Positions 53,990-63,182 are shown, counted from the stretch's first letter. The stretch: 64,000 nt of DNA from CAYJLF01 sp964371055 (GCA_964371055.1 CAYJLF010000023.1:27181-91180); one strand, 5' to 3'. Translations and numbers: made by a program. The notes: generated by a model not told the origin, from the letters alone.

Positions 53990-55978
53990 TCAACGCTCGC
54001 GCCGGGCCGTGGTATCAGCCATCCACACCCGTTCCAGATGAAGCAGCGGCTCTTCCGCCGTCCCGTCGTAGGCGCGGACCTGCGGCCCGACGAGCGCCGT
54101 CCACGCGCGCCAGACCAGAAACGTCGCCGGCCCCGAGCGGCGCACGATCGATTCGATCTGCCGGGCGATGCGCGTGACCGTGACGGGGGACTCTTCCCGG
54201 ACGAGGGCCGCGCAGAGCGAATCGACCCGCACGCTGGAGTACCCGGTCCGGTTGTAGGCCCCCCAGGAAGCCCAGAGCGGAGCAAGATCCGGGGTTACCG
54301 GAGGACGGAAGCCGAGCAGCACTCCTTCGAAGTGGCCGGCCTGGAAGCGGCTCCAGAGCGATCTCGAATCGAGCGGGACGGGGACCAGCTCGATCCCGAC
54401 CGCGGCCAGGTCCTCCTCGAGGCGCGTGGCGAGACGTTCGCGGAAGAGATTCCCCCGGTCATAGAGGACCTCGAGTCGCAGGCGGAGCCCGCCCCGCGTG
54501 CGAAACCCCTCCTCGTCCCGCTCGATCCAACCCGCGGCGTCGAGCACCTGGTTCGCGGCCGCGCGATCGTAGACCGGCATCGGCACGTAGCGGACGACCC
54601 GCGGTCGTGGCGCGATCGTCGAGGACGTGTCCGCGCGTCCGGAGTCGGCCGGCGCGACCGGCCAGACCGGCACCGCCCACCCGGTCAACGAGACGGCCGA
54701 CGAGTCGGCGCCCGAGGAGTCGATCGGTCCGGCCTGCATGGTCCACTCCACGGCGGACGAGTCGGCAGACGTATCGGCGTCCGAGGAGTCGATCGGCCCG
54801 GGCTGCGTTGTCTCCTCAACGGCCGACGGGTCGGACACCGGAGGTGCAGGCGTCGCTTCCGCGATCTCGATCGAGTCGGGCGGCGGCCCCGATGGTTCCA
54901 GAAGGCCCCCGGCCGGTCCACCGCAGACCTCGTCCCGCCAGCTCAGAAGCTCGCGCACCGCTCGCTCGCGATCGATCGCCAGTGAAATCGCCTCGCGGAT
55001 TTCGGGTGCGGCGGGGACTCCGCGCTGGCTCCACAGCAGGACCTCGACGGAAGCGACGCCGCCGAGATGAAGCGCCACGTCGGCTCCCGGGTCGAGGAGT
55101 TCATCGAGCCTATGCACCGGCACGTCGAAGACCAGATCGGCCTTGCCGTAGCCGAGGCGAAGGATGCGCGCGTCGATTCCAGGGCAGACCTCGAAGGCGA
55201 TCCTCTCGAGGTGCGCCCGTCGAGTCGATCCCGCGAGCGGGTTCGGATCGAGCCAGAGGTTGAGCCCCGGACGCCAGTCGGCGAGACGGAAGGGCCCGGC
55301 GGAGAGCGGCTCGCGCGCCAGCGGACTGGACACCAACATGGAGGGCGAGAGATCCGTCAGCCGCCGTTCGGGGAGGATCGGCCAGGTGGCCGCGGAGAGA
55401 GCCCGCCAGAAGGAGAAGCCCGGCGCAAACGCAAGTTCGACGGTCGAGTCACCGTGGGCCGTGACCGAGACAAGCCCGGCGTCGGGCAACGAGTCCCCGG
55501 GTGCGCGACGGTTCATCCAGCCGACGGCTCGATAGGCGGCATAGCTCCGGACCACATCCCCGATCGAGACGCGCGTCGTGTCCTCCCACAGGCGGTCGTG
55601 GCGAAGCGCGCAGACGAGCAGGCGTTGTTCCGGATCCCAGCGCCAGGAACGAGCGAGATCGCCGGTCACGGCAGGCGGTTGGGCGCCCTGAGCGCGAGCG
55701 ACCAGGAGAGACGGGTAGAAGGCTCCCCAGAACTCGGCCTGGGCCCGCCCGCGAGCGGCCAGCGGGTTCATCGATCCGGGATCCGACGAAATCGGAACCC
55801 GCAGCACTCCTCCGTCACGCGGGACGGAGTCGGCGGGATGATCGCGACCCCGCGGCGACCGTCCCCCCATCCGGCCGGGATCGCCGCCGGGCGTCTCGCC
55901 GCGGCCGCATCCCTCCACCGTGCCGAGCAGCAGCGCCGCGACGAGGAGAAGCCACGTGTAGCCTCTTCCCCTGACCAT
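53990..55978 (-). CDS. Peptide/nickel-type solute-binding lipoprotein (SBP_bac_5) with low-complexity insert
   Basis: A 662-aa exported lipoprotein of the DppA/OppA type. The leader WLLLVAALLLGTVEGC ends in a lipobox-like cysteine. The fold is visible at GVLRVPISSDPGSMNPLAARG near the start, ARSWRWDPEQRLLVCALRHDRLWEDTT, ISLAIDRERAVRELL and a C-terminal lobe with RLRLEVLYDRG. An insert of about 90 residues (encoded around 54590-54900) is Pro/Ser/Asp-rich and contains imperfect repeats of the type PIDSSDADTSADSSA. ATG 55978 is chosen at the leader. No permease or ATPase genes flank it, so it is an orphan binding protein whose ligand is unknown. It follows chorismate synthase by 32 bp. Confidence 0.88.
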   Translation of the reverse strand: MVRGRGYTWLLLVAALLLGTVEGCGRGETPGGDPGRMGGRSPRGRDHPADSVPRDGGVLRVPISSDPGSMNPLAARGRAQAEFWGAFYPSLLVARAQGAQPPAVTGDLARSWRWDPEQRLLVCALRHDRLWEDTTRVSIGDVVRSYAAYRAVGWMNRRAPGDSLPDAGLVSVTAHGDSTVELAFAPGFSFWRALSAATWPILPERRLTDLSPSMLVSSPLAREPLSAGPFRLADWRPGLNLWLDPNPLAGSTRRAHLERIAFEVCPGIDARILRLGYGKADLVFDVPVHRLDELLDPGADVALHLGGVASVEVLLWSQRGVPAAPEIREAISLAIDRERAVRELLSWRDEVCGGPAGGLLEPSGPPPDSIEIAEATPAPPVSDPSAVEETTQPGPIDSSDADTSADSSAVEWTMQAGPIDSSGADSSAVSLTGWAVPVWPVAPADSGRADTSSTIAPRPRVVRYVPMPVYDRAAANQVLDAAGWIERDEEGFRTRGGLRLRLEVLYDRGNLFRERLATRLEEDLAAVGIELVPVPLDSRSLWSRFQAGHFEGVLLGFRPPVTPDLAPLWASWGAYNRTGYSSVRVDSLCAALVREESPVTVTRIARQIESIVRRSGPATFLVWRAWTALVGPQVRAYDGTAEEPLLHLERVWMADTTARRER

Positions 55979-56010
55979 CGGGCCCCGAGGCCGGTCCGGA
56001 GTCGCTCGCG

Positions 56011-57273
56011 TCAAACGTCGTCGCCTTCCCGCCCGCCACATGCTCGTCCCTCGATCCGGGCCGAGGCCTCCGAGAGAGCGATCTGGCGCAGCCAGTGATC
56101 GACGAGGACCAGCTCGGTCATCGCTTCCACGATCGGGACCGCGCGCGGCAGAACGCACGGATCGTGGCGACCCTGCGCGGCCAGCGTGACGGAGCGGCCG
56201 GCGCGATCGACCGTCTCCTGCGGATGGCGGATGGTGGCGGTCGGCTTGAACGCGACGCGGAACCAGATCACCTCACCGTTGCTGATGCCACCCTGGATCC
56301 CGCCGGAGCGATTCGTCACCGCGGCGAACGGGGCGCCGCCCGGCTCCGGCGCCAGCGGCCGGAACGCGTCGTTGTTCCGCGAGCCGCGGCGGGAGGTCGC
56401 ATCGAACCCGCTCCCGATCTGGAACCCGGTGCAGGCGGGGATGCCGAGCATCGCGCGGGCCAGGTCGGCCTCGAGTTTGTCGAAGACCGGCTCGCCGAGG
56501 CCCGGAACCACGCCACGCTCCCAGGGGACGCCCCGCACGACCCCCTCGATCACTCCCCCGAGCGAGTCGCCCTCACGGCGCGCCTGGTCGATCGCCTCGA
56601 TCATCCGCGCTGCGGCGTCCGGATCGGGGCAGCGCACATCGCTGGCATCGACCTGCTCGCGCGTGAGGGAGGCCGGCTCCAGGCCTTCCTCGGGCCGCGC
56701 ATCCACCACGGCACCGCCTTCACTGCCGGCGCGAGACTCATCGCGCCCGGCCCGCCCCGTCTCCTCGAGTGACGGCAGCCGCGCCTCGATCCCTCCGACG
56801 CTCCGCACCCAGGCGACAACCTCGAGAGGAGCGCCGAGGCGCAGGATCTTCGCGGCCACCGCTCCCGCGGCCACCCGGCCGACCGTTTCGCGCGCGCTGG
56901 CGCGGCCTCCCCCCTGCCAGTTGCGCAGGCCGTACTTCGCCTCGTAGGTGTAGTCGGCATGGGAGGGGCGATAGAGATCGCGGAGCGCTTCGTAGGCGCC
57001 GGGCCGAGGGTCCTCGTTCGCCACCCAGAGAAGGATCGGCGTGCCGAGGGTGCGCCCCTCGAAGACTCCGGAGAGGATCCGCACGGTGTCCGACTCCTGC
57101 CGCGGCGTCGTCAGGCGGCTCTGCCCGGGCCGCCTCCGATCGAGTTGCGGCTGGATGTCGGCTTCCGCCAGGGCAAGGCGCGGGGGGCAGCCGTCGATCA
57201 CCGCGCCGACGGCGCCGCCGTGCGACTCACCCCAGGTGGTGACGCGGAACAGAGAGCCAAAGCTGTTTCCCAT
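56011..57273 (-). CDS. aroC: Chorismate synthase
   Basis: A 420-aa enzyme that converts 5-enolpyruvylshikimate-3-phosphate to chorismate using reduced FMN, the last shared step of aromatic amino-acid synthesis. Signatures: GNSFGSLFRVTTWGESHGGAVGAVIDGCPP at the N-terminus, GGGRASARETVGRVAAGAVA in the middle, GGIQGGISNGE, and RHDPCVLPRAVPIVEAM near the end. It is about 60 residues longer than the E. coli enzyme; most of the extra is an Arg/Glu-rich insert between 180 and 225 (SLEETGRAGRDESRAGSEGG). Catalytic motifs are intact. It lies between an OPT transporter and a solute-binding protein on the same strand, with no other shikimate gene nearby. Confidence 0.96.
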   Translation of the reverse strand: MGNSFGSLFRVTTWGESHGGAVGAVIDGCPPRLALAEADIQPQLDRRRPGQSRLTTPRQESDTVRILSGVFEGRTLGTPILLWVANEDPRPGAYEALRDLYRPSHADYTYEAKYGLRNWQGGGRASARETVGRVAAGAVAAKILRLGAPLEVVAWVRSVGGIEARLPSLEETGRAGRDESRAGSEGGAVVDARPEEGLEPASLTREQVDASDVRCPDPDAAARMIEAIDQARREGDSLGGVIEGVVRGVPWERGVVPGLGEPVFDKLEADLARAMLGIPACTGFQIGSGFDATSRRGSRNNDAFRPLAPEPGGAPFAAVTNRSGGIQGGISNGEVIWFRVAFKPTATIRHPQETVDRAGRSVTLAAQGRHDPCVLPRAVPIVEAMTELVLVDHWLRQIALSEASARIEGRACGGREGDDV

Positions 57274-57338
57274 GCCGGGGAAGGTACCACCGCCGGACCG
57301 CCGGGCTCAATGGCGCGCGGCCGCGACCTTACGGGCCG

Positions 57339-59117
57339 TTACAGGACGGTGCGCGCCAACCCCCAGATCCCCAGGCCCAGCGCGGCCAGCGAATCGCCGG
57401 CGATGAGCCCGCCGCCGACCAGCGACATCGTGCTCATGTCCTCCGGGAGGTCCTGCTCCTCCGGCTTGCGCGCGCGACGCGACGCGGCGGTCTGCAGCAG
57501 AGAGCTGACGACGCTCCCGCCAGCGAACCAGGCCACGACCGGGAAGTCGACGAATCCGCCGAAAGAGGAAGCATAAGGGCTGCCGAGCACCGTGCAGTCG
57601 AGCGCGAGGTCGGTGTAGTAGCCGCGGCGCGATCCCTTCACCCAGGCACGATAGGCGGCGCGGCTCTTGAGCGTTCTGCGCGCCGCCTCGATGACCACGC
57701 CGAGCCCGATGCCGAGCGCCAGGGCGGTCATCACCTGGGGATTCGGATGCGCGATCCCTTCCAGCGCGCCGACGAACTTGAAGGTCATCGCCGACTGCCA
57801 TTTCTCGATCCCGGGAGTGTCGGGATGGGCGTACTGGTTGATCGAGAGGATCGGATAGGCCTTCATGAAGAGTCGCGCAAGCACCACCGCCATGATCGAG
57901 CCCATCGTCACGCCGATCACCTGGTAGCGGAACTGGATCGACCGGTTGGTCCCCAGGCGCCAGCCGGTGGAGCGGTCCTGCTGCATGTCGCATCCGACCG
58001 CGGTCGAGACGAGGAGGATCGAGGCGCACATCAACCCCGTGATCGGGCTCTTCAAACCCAGACCGGCCAGGATGAAGACGGTGATGACGAACGCGCTCGA
58101 GATCGGATTGCTGTCCGAGATCCCGAGCGAGATGCCGTTCACCATGAGGAAGACGAAGACCAGCCCCACCGCCACGAGCACGAAGAGGAGCGGCAGGTTC
58201 AGGAACGAGGTCGCCGTCACGACGACCGCCAGGGCCCAGAAGGCGACCCAGATCCAGAGGAAGCGTTTGTCGGTTCGCTTCCAGTCCTCCGCCGGGGGCG
58301 CCGGCTTTCCCCTCGACTCGCGAAAGCTCTTCGTGGCCGAGACCGCCAGCAGCGACATGTCGACGATCGCCGCCCCGAGGATCATCCCCAGGGCCGCGAT
58401 GAAGCCGATCTTGCGGAACGGGTCGTTCTCCCCCAGCCAACCGTTCGCCCGCAGCCACGGGGTCAGCGCGACGCCGATGGCGCCGACCATGAGTGCGGGG
58501 ATCCCGATGCGCGCGCCGACGATCATCCCCGCGCCCACGGTCGAAGCGGAGAAGCTGGTCGCGGCGATCGGCGCGGTCAGGCTGGCGGCCAGCCCACCGA
58601 TGAAGCCCGCCGCCGTCCCGCCCCCTAACTTCGTGATCGAGGTCTTCAGAATCCGGATGTCGGTCAAGGCGCGCAGGATGTTGGCCACGGCGAAGCCGGA
58701 GGGGAAGCTGAGTCGCATCCGGTCGACCAGGATCGGCGTGTAGAGCATCCCGACGCCGACGCCCAGCATGCCGATGCAGAGGAAGTAGAGGACGAGCTGC
58801 CAGACCGGGGGCTCGGGGAGACCCAGCCAGGTCATCGCCTGGATCAACACCGCCATTCCGGAGAGGCTGGCCACCGAGGCCGCCATCGTCTGCATGTAGT
58901 TGGCGCCGTGCTTACCCTCGGCGCCGTAGCCGTAGGTCACGACGCTGCCCAGGATCCCCGCCAGCACCTGCCCGCCGACGAAGAAGCCGAGCGAGAAGTT
59001 CATGTATCCGGCGGTGATCCCGCCGAGCGGCCCGAGGATGAAGATGGCGATCGCCCCCAGCAGGATGTGATAGCGGGGCGTGTCGATCGGCGGCAGGTAG
59101 CGGCGGAAGTCGGCCAT
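57339..59117 (-). CDS. OPT-family oligopeptide transporter
   Basis: A 592-aa inner-membrane protein with about 14 to 16 hydrophobic helices, of the oligopeptide transporter (OPT) superfamily. Recognisable segments: LGPLGGITAGYMNFSLGFFVGGQVLAGI, RMRLSFPSGFAVANILRALTD, AATSFSASTVGAGMIVGARIGIPALMVG, TGLMCASILLVSTAVGCDMQQDRSTGWRLGTNRSIQFRYQVIG, and a C-terminal LDCTVLGSPYASSFGGFVDFPVVAWFAGG. Bacterial OPTs import oligopeptides or metal chelates. ATG 59117 follows a GAGGTCCCG stretch. It is the first gene of a minus-strand run with aroC and the solute-binding lipoprotein (65 bp and 32 bp gaps), a possible co-transcript. Substrate unknown. Confidence 0.93.
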   Translation of the reverse strand: MADFRRYLPPIDTPRYHILLGAIAIFILGPLGGITAGYMNFSLGFFVGGQVLAGILGSVVTYGYGAEGKHGANYMQTMAASVASLSGMAVLIQAMTWLGLPEPPVWQLVLYFLCIGMLGVGVGMLYTPILVDRMRLSFPSGFAVANILRALTDIRILKTSITKLGGGTAAGFIGGLAASLTAPIAATSFSASTVGAGMIVGARIGIPALMVGAIGVALTPWLRANGWLGENDPFRKIGFIAALGMILGAAIVDMSLLAVSATKSFRESRGKPAPPAEDWKRTDKRFLWIWVAFWALAVVVTATSFLNLPLLFVLVAVGLVFVFLMVNGISLGISDSNPISSAFVITVFILAGLGLKSPITGLMCASILLVSTAVGCDMQQDRSTGWRLGTNRSIQFRYQVIGVTMGSIMAVVLARLFMKAYPILSINQYAHPDTPGIEKWQSAMTFKFVGALEGIAHPNPQVMTALALGIGLGVVIEAARRTLKSRAAYRAWVKGSRRGYYTDLALDCTVLGSPYASSFGGFVDFPVVAWFAGGSVVSSLLQTAASRRARKPEEQDLPEDMSTMSLVGGGLIAGDSLAALGLGIWGLARTVL

Positions 59118-59421
59118 CGGGACCTCGTGGTTCGGGTCATCGTGTCGCCCGACGGCCCCCGCCGCCGGCCGGGCGGGAGTCTAACGCGAGAGTCGCGGTC
59201 GGGCGAGGGGAGGTTTGGCGGGACCAGCCGGGGCTTCCAGATCGAAGGAGCGCGACGATTCCGGGGGGACGACTTACCTGGCGATGGTGGTCTTGCCGGA
59301 CTACCGGGGCTGACCAAGGCCATGGCGTACCCTGAAGATCGAACAGGTAGGGTTGAGTTCCTGGTCATGATTCCGGCGGCAGGAGATGCTGAGCGCGTCG
59401 CGCCTTGGCCGCAGCGCATCG
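59118..59421. other. 304-bp intergenic region
   Basis: It lies between the OPT transporter start and the end of the flavoprotein gene, both on the minus strand. It should contain the promoter for the OPT-aroC run and any terminator of the electron-transfer operon. I see no clear hairpin with a T-tract, no repeat and no supported open frame. Confidence 0.4.
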
Positions 59422-60777
59422 TCAGCCAATGGCCTCGCCGGCCGCCGGGCCGTCGCTCCGTCCGAACGCGATCCCGATCTTGTGCAGCAGCGGATACGGC
59501 GGTTCGCCCCCGGCAAAGATGAAGACATACTCGTTGGGCAGTTCGATCTGGCGCTCTCCCTGGCTCAGACGTACCCGATCCGGGAGGATGTCCACGACTT
59601 CGGACGAAAACACGGCGTTGACTTCTCCAGCGGCCAGCGCGGTCGCGAAGCGCTCCTCGTTCCGCTTCTTGATCCGGAACAGCTTCTCCTTTCGATAGGA
59701 GAGCGTCACAGTGCTGCCGCTTTGCCGGGCCAGACCGAGGGCGGCCTCGACCGCACTGTCTCCCCCTCCGACCACCAGGACATGGTTGTCCTGAAACGAC
59801 TCGGCGTCGATGAGCTTGTACGCAACCTTGGGAAGCTGCTCGCCCGGGACCTCCAGCTTTCGCGGAATTCCCCGCCGCCCGAGCGCCAGCACCACCCTGT
59901 GGCCGACCCACCGGCCACTCGACGTCAGCACGGACCAGTTGCCGTCCGGCATCCGCTCGATGGTTTCGAGCTTCTCCCCGGTGCGAATGTCGAGCTGGTT
60001 GCGCGTGGCTGCATCGCGCCAGATTGCCAGCAACTCCTCCTTCGTGTACTCCTCGCGATCCAGGCGGCCCCATAAAGGGATATCGACCGCGCGGGTCAGA
60101 ACTACCTTCTTGCGCGGGTACTGCAGAATCGTCCCCCCGGTTTGCTCCTGCTCGAGGACGACGGCGGAGAGCCCGTGCTTGCGCGCTGTCAGCGCGGCGG
60201 TGAGTCCCGAAGGCCCCGCGCCCACGACGATCAGATCGCGGACACTTCCGTTTCCAGAGGCCGGGTTCGGCGGCGCCGAGGCCGCTCCATTCAGAGTCCG
60301 GACGATACCCTCGACCACCTGCTCCCCCTGGATGACTGCGTTCCGGATCAACGCGAAGCCGCTCAGCTCGCCGATGATGTACACCCCGGGGAGGTTCGTT
60401 TCCAGATCGGGGGAGAGTTGCGGGATGTCGTCACGCAGGCCGACCTCTCCCAGGCCAACCTGAATCGCATTCACCGGGCAAGCCTCCGAGCAACGTCCGT
60501 GTCCGACGCAGCGCAGGCCGTTGACGATGACGGCCCGGCCGTTCACGATGGCGAGGACATCCTTTTCCGGGCAAGCCGCGACACACGCCGCGCAGCCAAT
60601 ACACCGGCCCTCGTCGATGAGTGGGTACTGAGCCGCTGGCCGGTCGGATCCGAGCTGGACCGCCTCCGCCCGGCGAGCCGCGTCCAACCGGTTCCGCCTG
60701 GTCTCGCGGACCACATAAGTCCCCAGAATGCTCCCGCAGACGGCGATGACGGCGCTCCAGATCAGGAAAGACTCCAC
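59422..60777 (-). CDS. Membrane-anchored ferredoxin/flavin NAD(P)H oxidoreductase with permuted TrxR-like fold
   Basis: A 451-aa redox protein. Residues 2-22 form a membrane helix (SFLIWSAVIAVCGSILGTYVV). Two ferredoxin-type clusters follow: C59-x2-C62-x2-C65-x3-C69-P, and C90-x2-His93-x2-C96-x3-C100-P, where a histidine replaces the second cysteine. Next comes the motif TNLPGVYIIGELSG (127-140), which in thioredoxin-reductase-like flavoproteins lies at the C-terminus. The FAD loop GAGPSG (186-191) and the NAD(P)H loop GGGDSA follow. The C-terminus ends at EYVFIFAGGEPPYPLLHKIG, where that motif would normally come next, so the fold looks circularly permuted. The TrxR CxxC pair is absent, as in ferredoxin/flavodoxin reductases. 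GTG start. Last gene of the cytochrome operon, 60 bp after the cytochrome-b-like gene. It probably supplies electrons from NAD(P)H. Confidence 0.87.
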   Translation of the reverse strand: MESFLIWSAVIAVCGSILGTYVVRETRRNRLDAARRAEAVQLGSDRPAAQYPLIDEGRCIGCAACVAACPEKDVLAIVNGRAVIVNGLRCVGHGRCSEACPVNAIQVGLGEVGLRDDIPQLSPDLETNLPGVYIIGELSGFALIRNAVIQGEQVVEGIVRTLNGAASAPPNPASGNGSVRDLIVVGAGPSGLTAALTARKHGLSAVVLEQEQTGGTILQYPRKKVVLTRAVDIPLWGRLDREEYTKEELLAIWRDAATRNQLDIRTGEKLETIERMPDGNWSVLTSSGRWVGHRVVLALGRRGIPRKLEVPGEQLPKVAYKLIDAESFQDNHVLVVGGGDSAVEAALGLARQSGSTVTLSYRKEKLFRIKKRNEERFATALAAGEVNAVFSSEVVDILPDRVRLSQGERQIELPNEYVFIFAGGEPPYPLLHKIGIAFGRSDGPAAGEAIG

Positions 60778-60837
60778 ACACCCCCCCTGGTCCGAAGGAC
60801 TAGCTTCAACGCCATGGCCATGGGATCCGACTCCGGC

Positions 60838-61560
60838 TCAGCGCAACGATCCGCTGCCAAAGACCCACGCGTACCCGAGGGTCACAACCACGCCCACGTG
60901 GACGAACATGATCAGGAGCATGATAACGGCGACCGGCTTGTGAATCACGTGCCACCACTGGAAGACCCGCCGTACGGACTCCAGGCGCCGGATCTTTCGT
61001 TCGAGGCTCGCGCGCCGCCGGGAGAGGCGCGCCGCCTCCTCGGGCCGGGACTCGGCCGCCGCCTGGGCAGCCAGTTCCATTTCCAAGGCTTCGAGGTCCT
61101 GCCGGGAGTACTCGTACCCGGCCAGGTTCCGTGGTATCTGCAGGTAGAGCCAGCGCCCGAACACCCCGCTCAGAGCGACCGCGATCATGGACCAGAAGCT
61201 CACCGCGACAAGCCCCTGCACCTTGAAGGCCGTGTGCAGGATGATCAAGAGCGGTCCGATGATCCCGAAGGAGATGTGGACCTCCAGCCACTGCGCGGGG
61301 GTGCCGAACCTCTGCAGCCCGCGCGCGCGTTTACGGACGGAGTAGAGCAGAAGAAGCAGGATCATCACCGATCCGACGAGACCGTAGGCGTGACCCCGGA
61401 TCCCTGCGGGGCGAAGCGCGCGATGATCTTCCAGGTGAGGCCGTTCGGAGAACGGCGTCGTATAGTAGGACAATCCGTCGATCAGGGCCGTAACGATGAC
61501 CAGGGCGGCGACGGCGTAGAGCGCGACCACGAGCAAACGGACTCCGGTTCGCGACTGCAA
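60838..61560 (-). CDS. Cytochrome b-like inner-membrane electron carrier
   Basis: A 240-aa polytopic protein with about five or six hydrophobic helices. Histidines that could bind b hemes lie in or next to helices: RGHAYGLVGSVMILLL, WLEVHISFGIIGPLLIILHTAFKVQG and FQWWHVIHKPVAVIMLLIMFVHVGVV. A charged cytoplasmic coiled coil separates the last helices (ALEMELAAQAAAESRPEEAARLSRRRASLE). It resembles ferric-reductase or cytochrome b561-type modules but no named family is certain. Translation starts at TTG 61560, which has a perfect GGAGG six bases upstream and lies 14 bp after the beta-barrel stop; no ATG fits. It probably passes electrons from the flavoprotein to periplasmic c-type hemes. Confidence 0.75.
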   Translation of the reverse strand: MQSRTGVRLLVVALYAVAALVIVTALIDGLSYYTTPFSERPHLEDHRALRPAGIRGHAYGLVGSVMILLLLLYSVRKRARGLQRFGTPAQWLEVHISFGIIGPLLIILHTAFKVQGLVAVSFWSMIAVALSGVFGRWLYLQIPRNLAGYEYSRQDLEALEMELAAQAAAESRPEEAARLSRRRASLERKIRRLESVRRVFQWWHVIHKPVAVIMLLIMFVHVGVVVTLGYAWVFGSGSLR

Positions 61561-61574
61561 ATGAATCCTCCAGC

Positions 61575-63182
61575 TCACAGCCTGTACCGCAGACCGGAGT
61601 AGTACCTCCGGTGATCCTCCGCCGGTCCGTGATTGTACTCGACGGAGGTGGAAGAGCTCCATCGGCGCCCGAGTCGGAAATCGAGGTCGATCTCGCCCCA
61701 GTAAACGCGGGTTGCAGTCGTCCGCGGGGCCGACTCGAGGCGAATTCCTTGGGTCACCTCCAGGGCGAGGCCGGAGCCCAGCGCACCGCCTACGCCCACC
61801 GAGTGCAGCCAGCCGCTGACCCGCGTGTTCACGAACCGACTACTTCGAGCCCGCACGTGCAGAGAGGATAGCTCGGGCCAGCTCCCGGTGTAGGTCGCGT
61901 TGACGGAGCGTACCGTCCGGGCTGAGCTCATTGTGGACACGCGCGACCGGAGGGCGATCTGGTGCCGGCGAGCGAGGGACTGGCTGGCACCAAGCCACAC
62001 ACCTTGCCGGTGTGAATCATCAAAGGCGGTTTCGGGGGTCTCCTTGTAGCGATAGAGCCGGATCGCTCTGCGATCATCGAAACCGGCCTCGACGGCTGTT
62101 GAACCACTCAGGCGATATCGGCACGACCCGTTCGCGTTCGTGGCCGAGAGTGTGCGTTCCCCTCGGCTCCGCTTCCATCCGCGGTTGACGTCGACCTCCT
62201 GGCCCAGGTTGGCCGACAGGGTCCGGCCGTTGCGGCGCCACTGACCGAACACGTACTCGCGATCGATCCCGCTGGCGTGGTACGAACCGACCACCCCCCC
62301 GGTCAGGGACCATCGATCCGGACCCGACCCGCGCCGCTCGTATTTCAGGAAGCCTCCGTGTTCGCGGATCTCGGTCGCATAACCGTAGTCGCGCGGGTCC
62401 GGCTGCGTCCCGGAGAAGGCGCCCGCGCTCCAGCGGGCCCCGGCGTACTCTCCGAGCACGCCGTCAAAGCTGCTGACACGCGAGAGGTCGGAGGAGACCT
62501 GCCGGCCGGCTGTGACCTGCCAGCCGGAGTCGCGCGGCTCCCAGCGTCCCGCGGCCCGGTACACCCTCATCCGGGACTCGTCCGACCGACCCGTCGCCGC
62601 CTGGTCGACGAACGTCCTGCGGGTCTGGATCCGAACTTCCAGTCCGAAATCCGCGCCACCCAAGCGCTCTCCGCTCATCCTGAGATCAAAGGATGGCCGG
62701 ATGTAGTCGCCTCGCGGGTTGACGCGGTCGTCTGCGGCCACCATCCGAAGATCTATGCTTCCCCTCAAGATTCCATCTCGCCGTCCATTCGTGCGCGGCC
62801 TCTCGGCGGGCGGGGATCCTGACGACGGCGGGAGAGTCTCAGCGACCTGTCCAGGATTCGGTCCGATGGGCGTGGTCACCGCGGAGCGCGGGAGTTCCAC
62901 GGGATCGCCGGCATCCACTGTGCCGCCGGGCTCCAGAATTCGGCACGAGGCGCTGTGCGATGCGAGGTCGACGATCTCGAGCGTGGCCGCGGGCCGCCCG
63001 CTGCGCCGGGCCTCCAGCCGATCACCTACACGCAGTCCATCATCCCGCCCGACTGTGACATAGACAGTTCCGCCGCTGACGAACGAAACGTGCGGGCCTT
63101 TCGTTTCTCCAGCCCGCGCGGGGCCGGCGCTGTGGGGGGAGGTCAGTAGGAGAAGCACGACCAGGACCATCCTGGCGCTCAT
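61575..63182 (-). CDS. Outer-membrane beta-barrel (porin-like) protein of the cytochrome operon
   Basis: A 535-aa exported protein. A signal peptide (MVLVVLLLLTSPHSAGPARA) precedes a small beta-barrel-like soluble domain (about 30-100: VYVTVGRDDGLRVGDRLEARR ... DAGDPVEL), similar to domains that precede outer-membrane barrels. A proline-rich linker leads to about 400 residues of alternating-polarity strands rich in Arg, Tyr, Gly and Ser, ending in the aromatic strand RRYYSGLRYRL, the expected barrel terminus. The ATG overlaps the stop of the multiheme cytochrome as ATGA. A barrel coupled to a multiheme cytochrome is the arrangement of porin-cytochrome conduits, in which the barrel holds a cytochrome across the outer membrane. 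The family is not recognised by sequence. Confidence 0.82.
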   Translation of the reverse strand: MSARMVLVVLLLLTSPHSAGPARAGETKGPHVSFVSGGTVYVTVGRDDGLRVGDRLEARRSGRPAATLEIVDLASHSASCRILEPGGTVDAGDPVELPRSAVTTPIGPNPGQVAETLPPSSGSPPAERPRTNGRRDGILRGSIDLRMVAADDRVNPRGDYIRPSFDLRMSGERLGGADFGLEVRIQTRRTFVDQAATGRSDESRMRVYRAAGRWEPRDSGWQVTAGRQVSSDLSRVSSFDGVLGEYAGARWSAGAFSGTQPDPRDYGYATEIREHGGFLKYERRGSGPDRWSLTGGVVGSYHASGIDREYVFGQWRRNGRTLSANLGQEVDVNRGWKRSRGERTLSATNANGSCRYRLSGSTAVEAGFDDRRAIRLYRYKETPETAFDDSHRQGVWLGASQSLARRHQIALRSRVSTMSSARTVRSVNATYTGSWPELSSLHVRARSSRFVNTRVSGWLHSVGVGGALGSGLALEVTQGIRLESAPRTTATRVYWGEIDLDFRLGRRWSSSTSVEYNHGPAEDHRRYYSGLRYRL

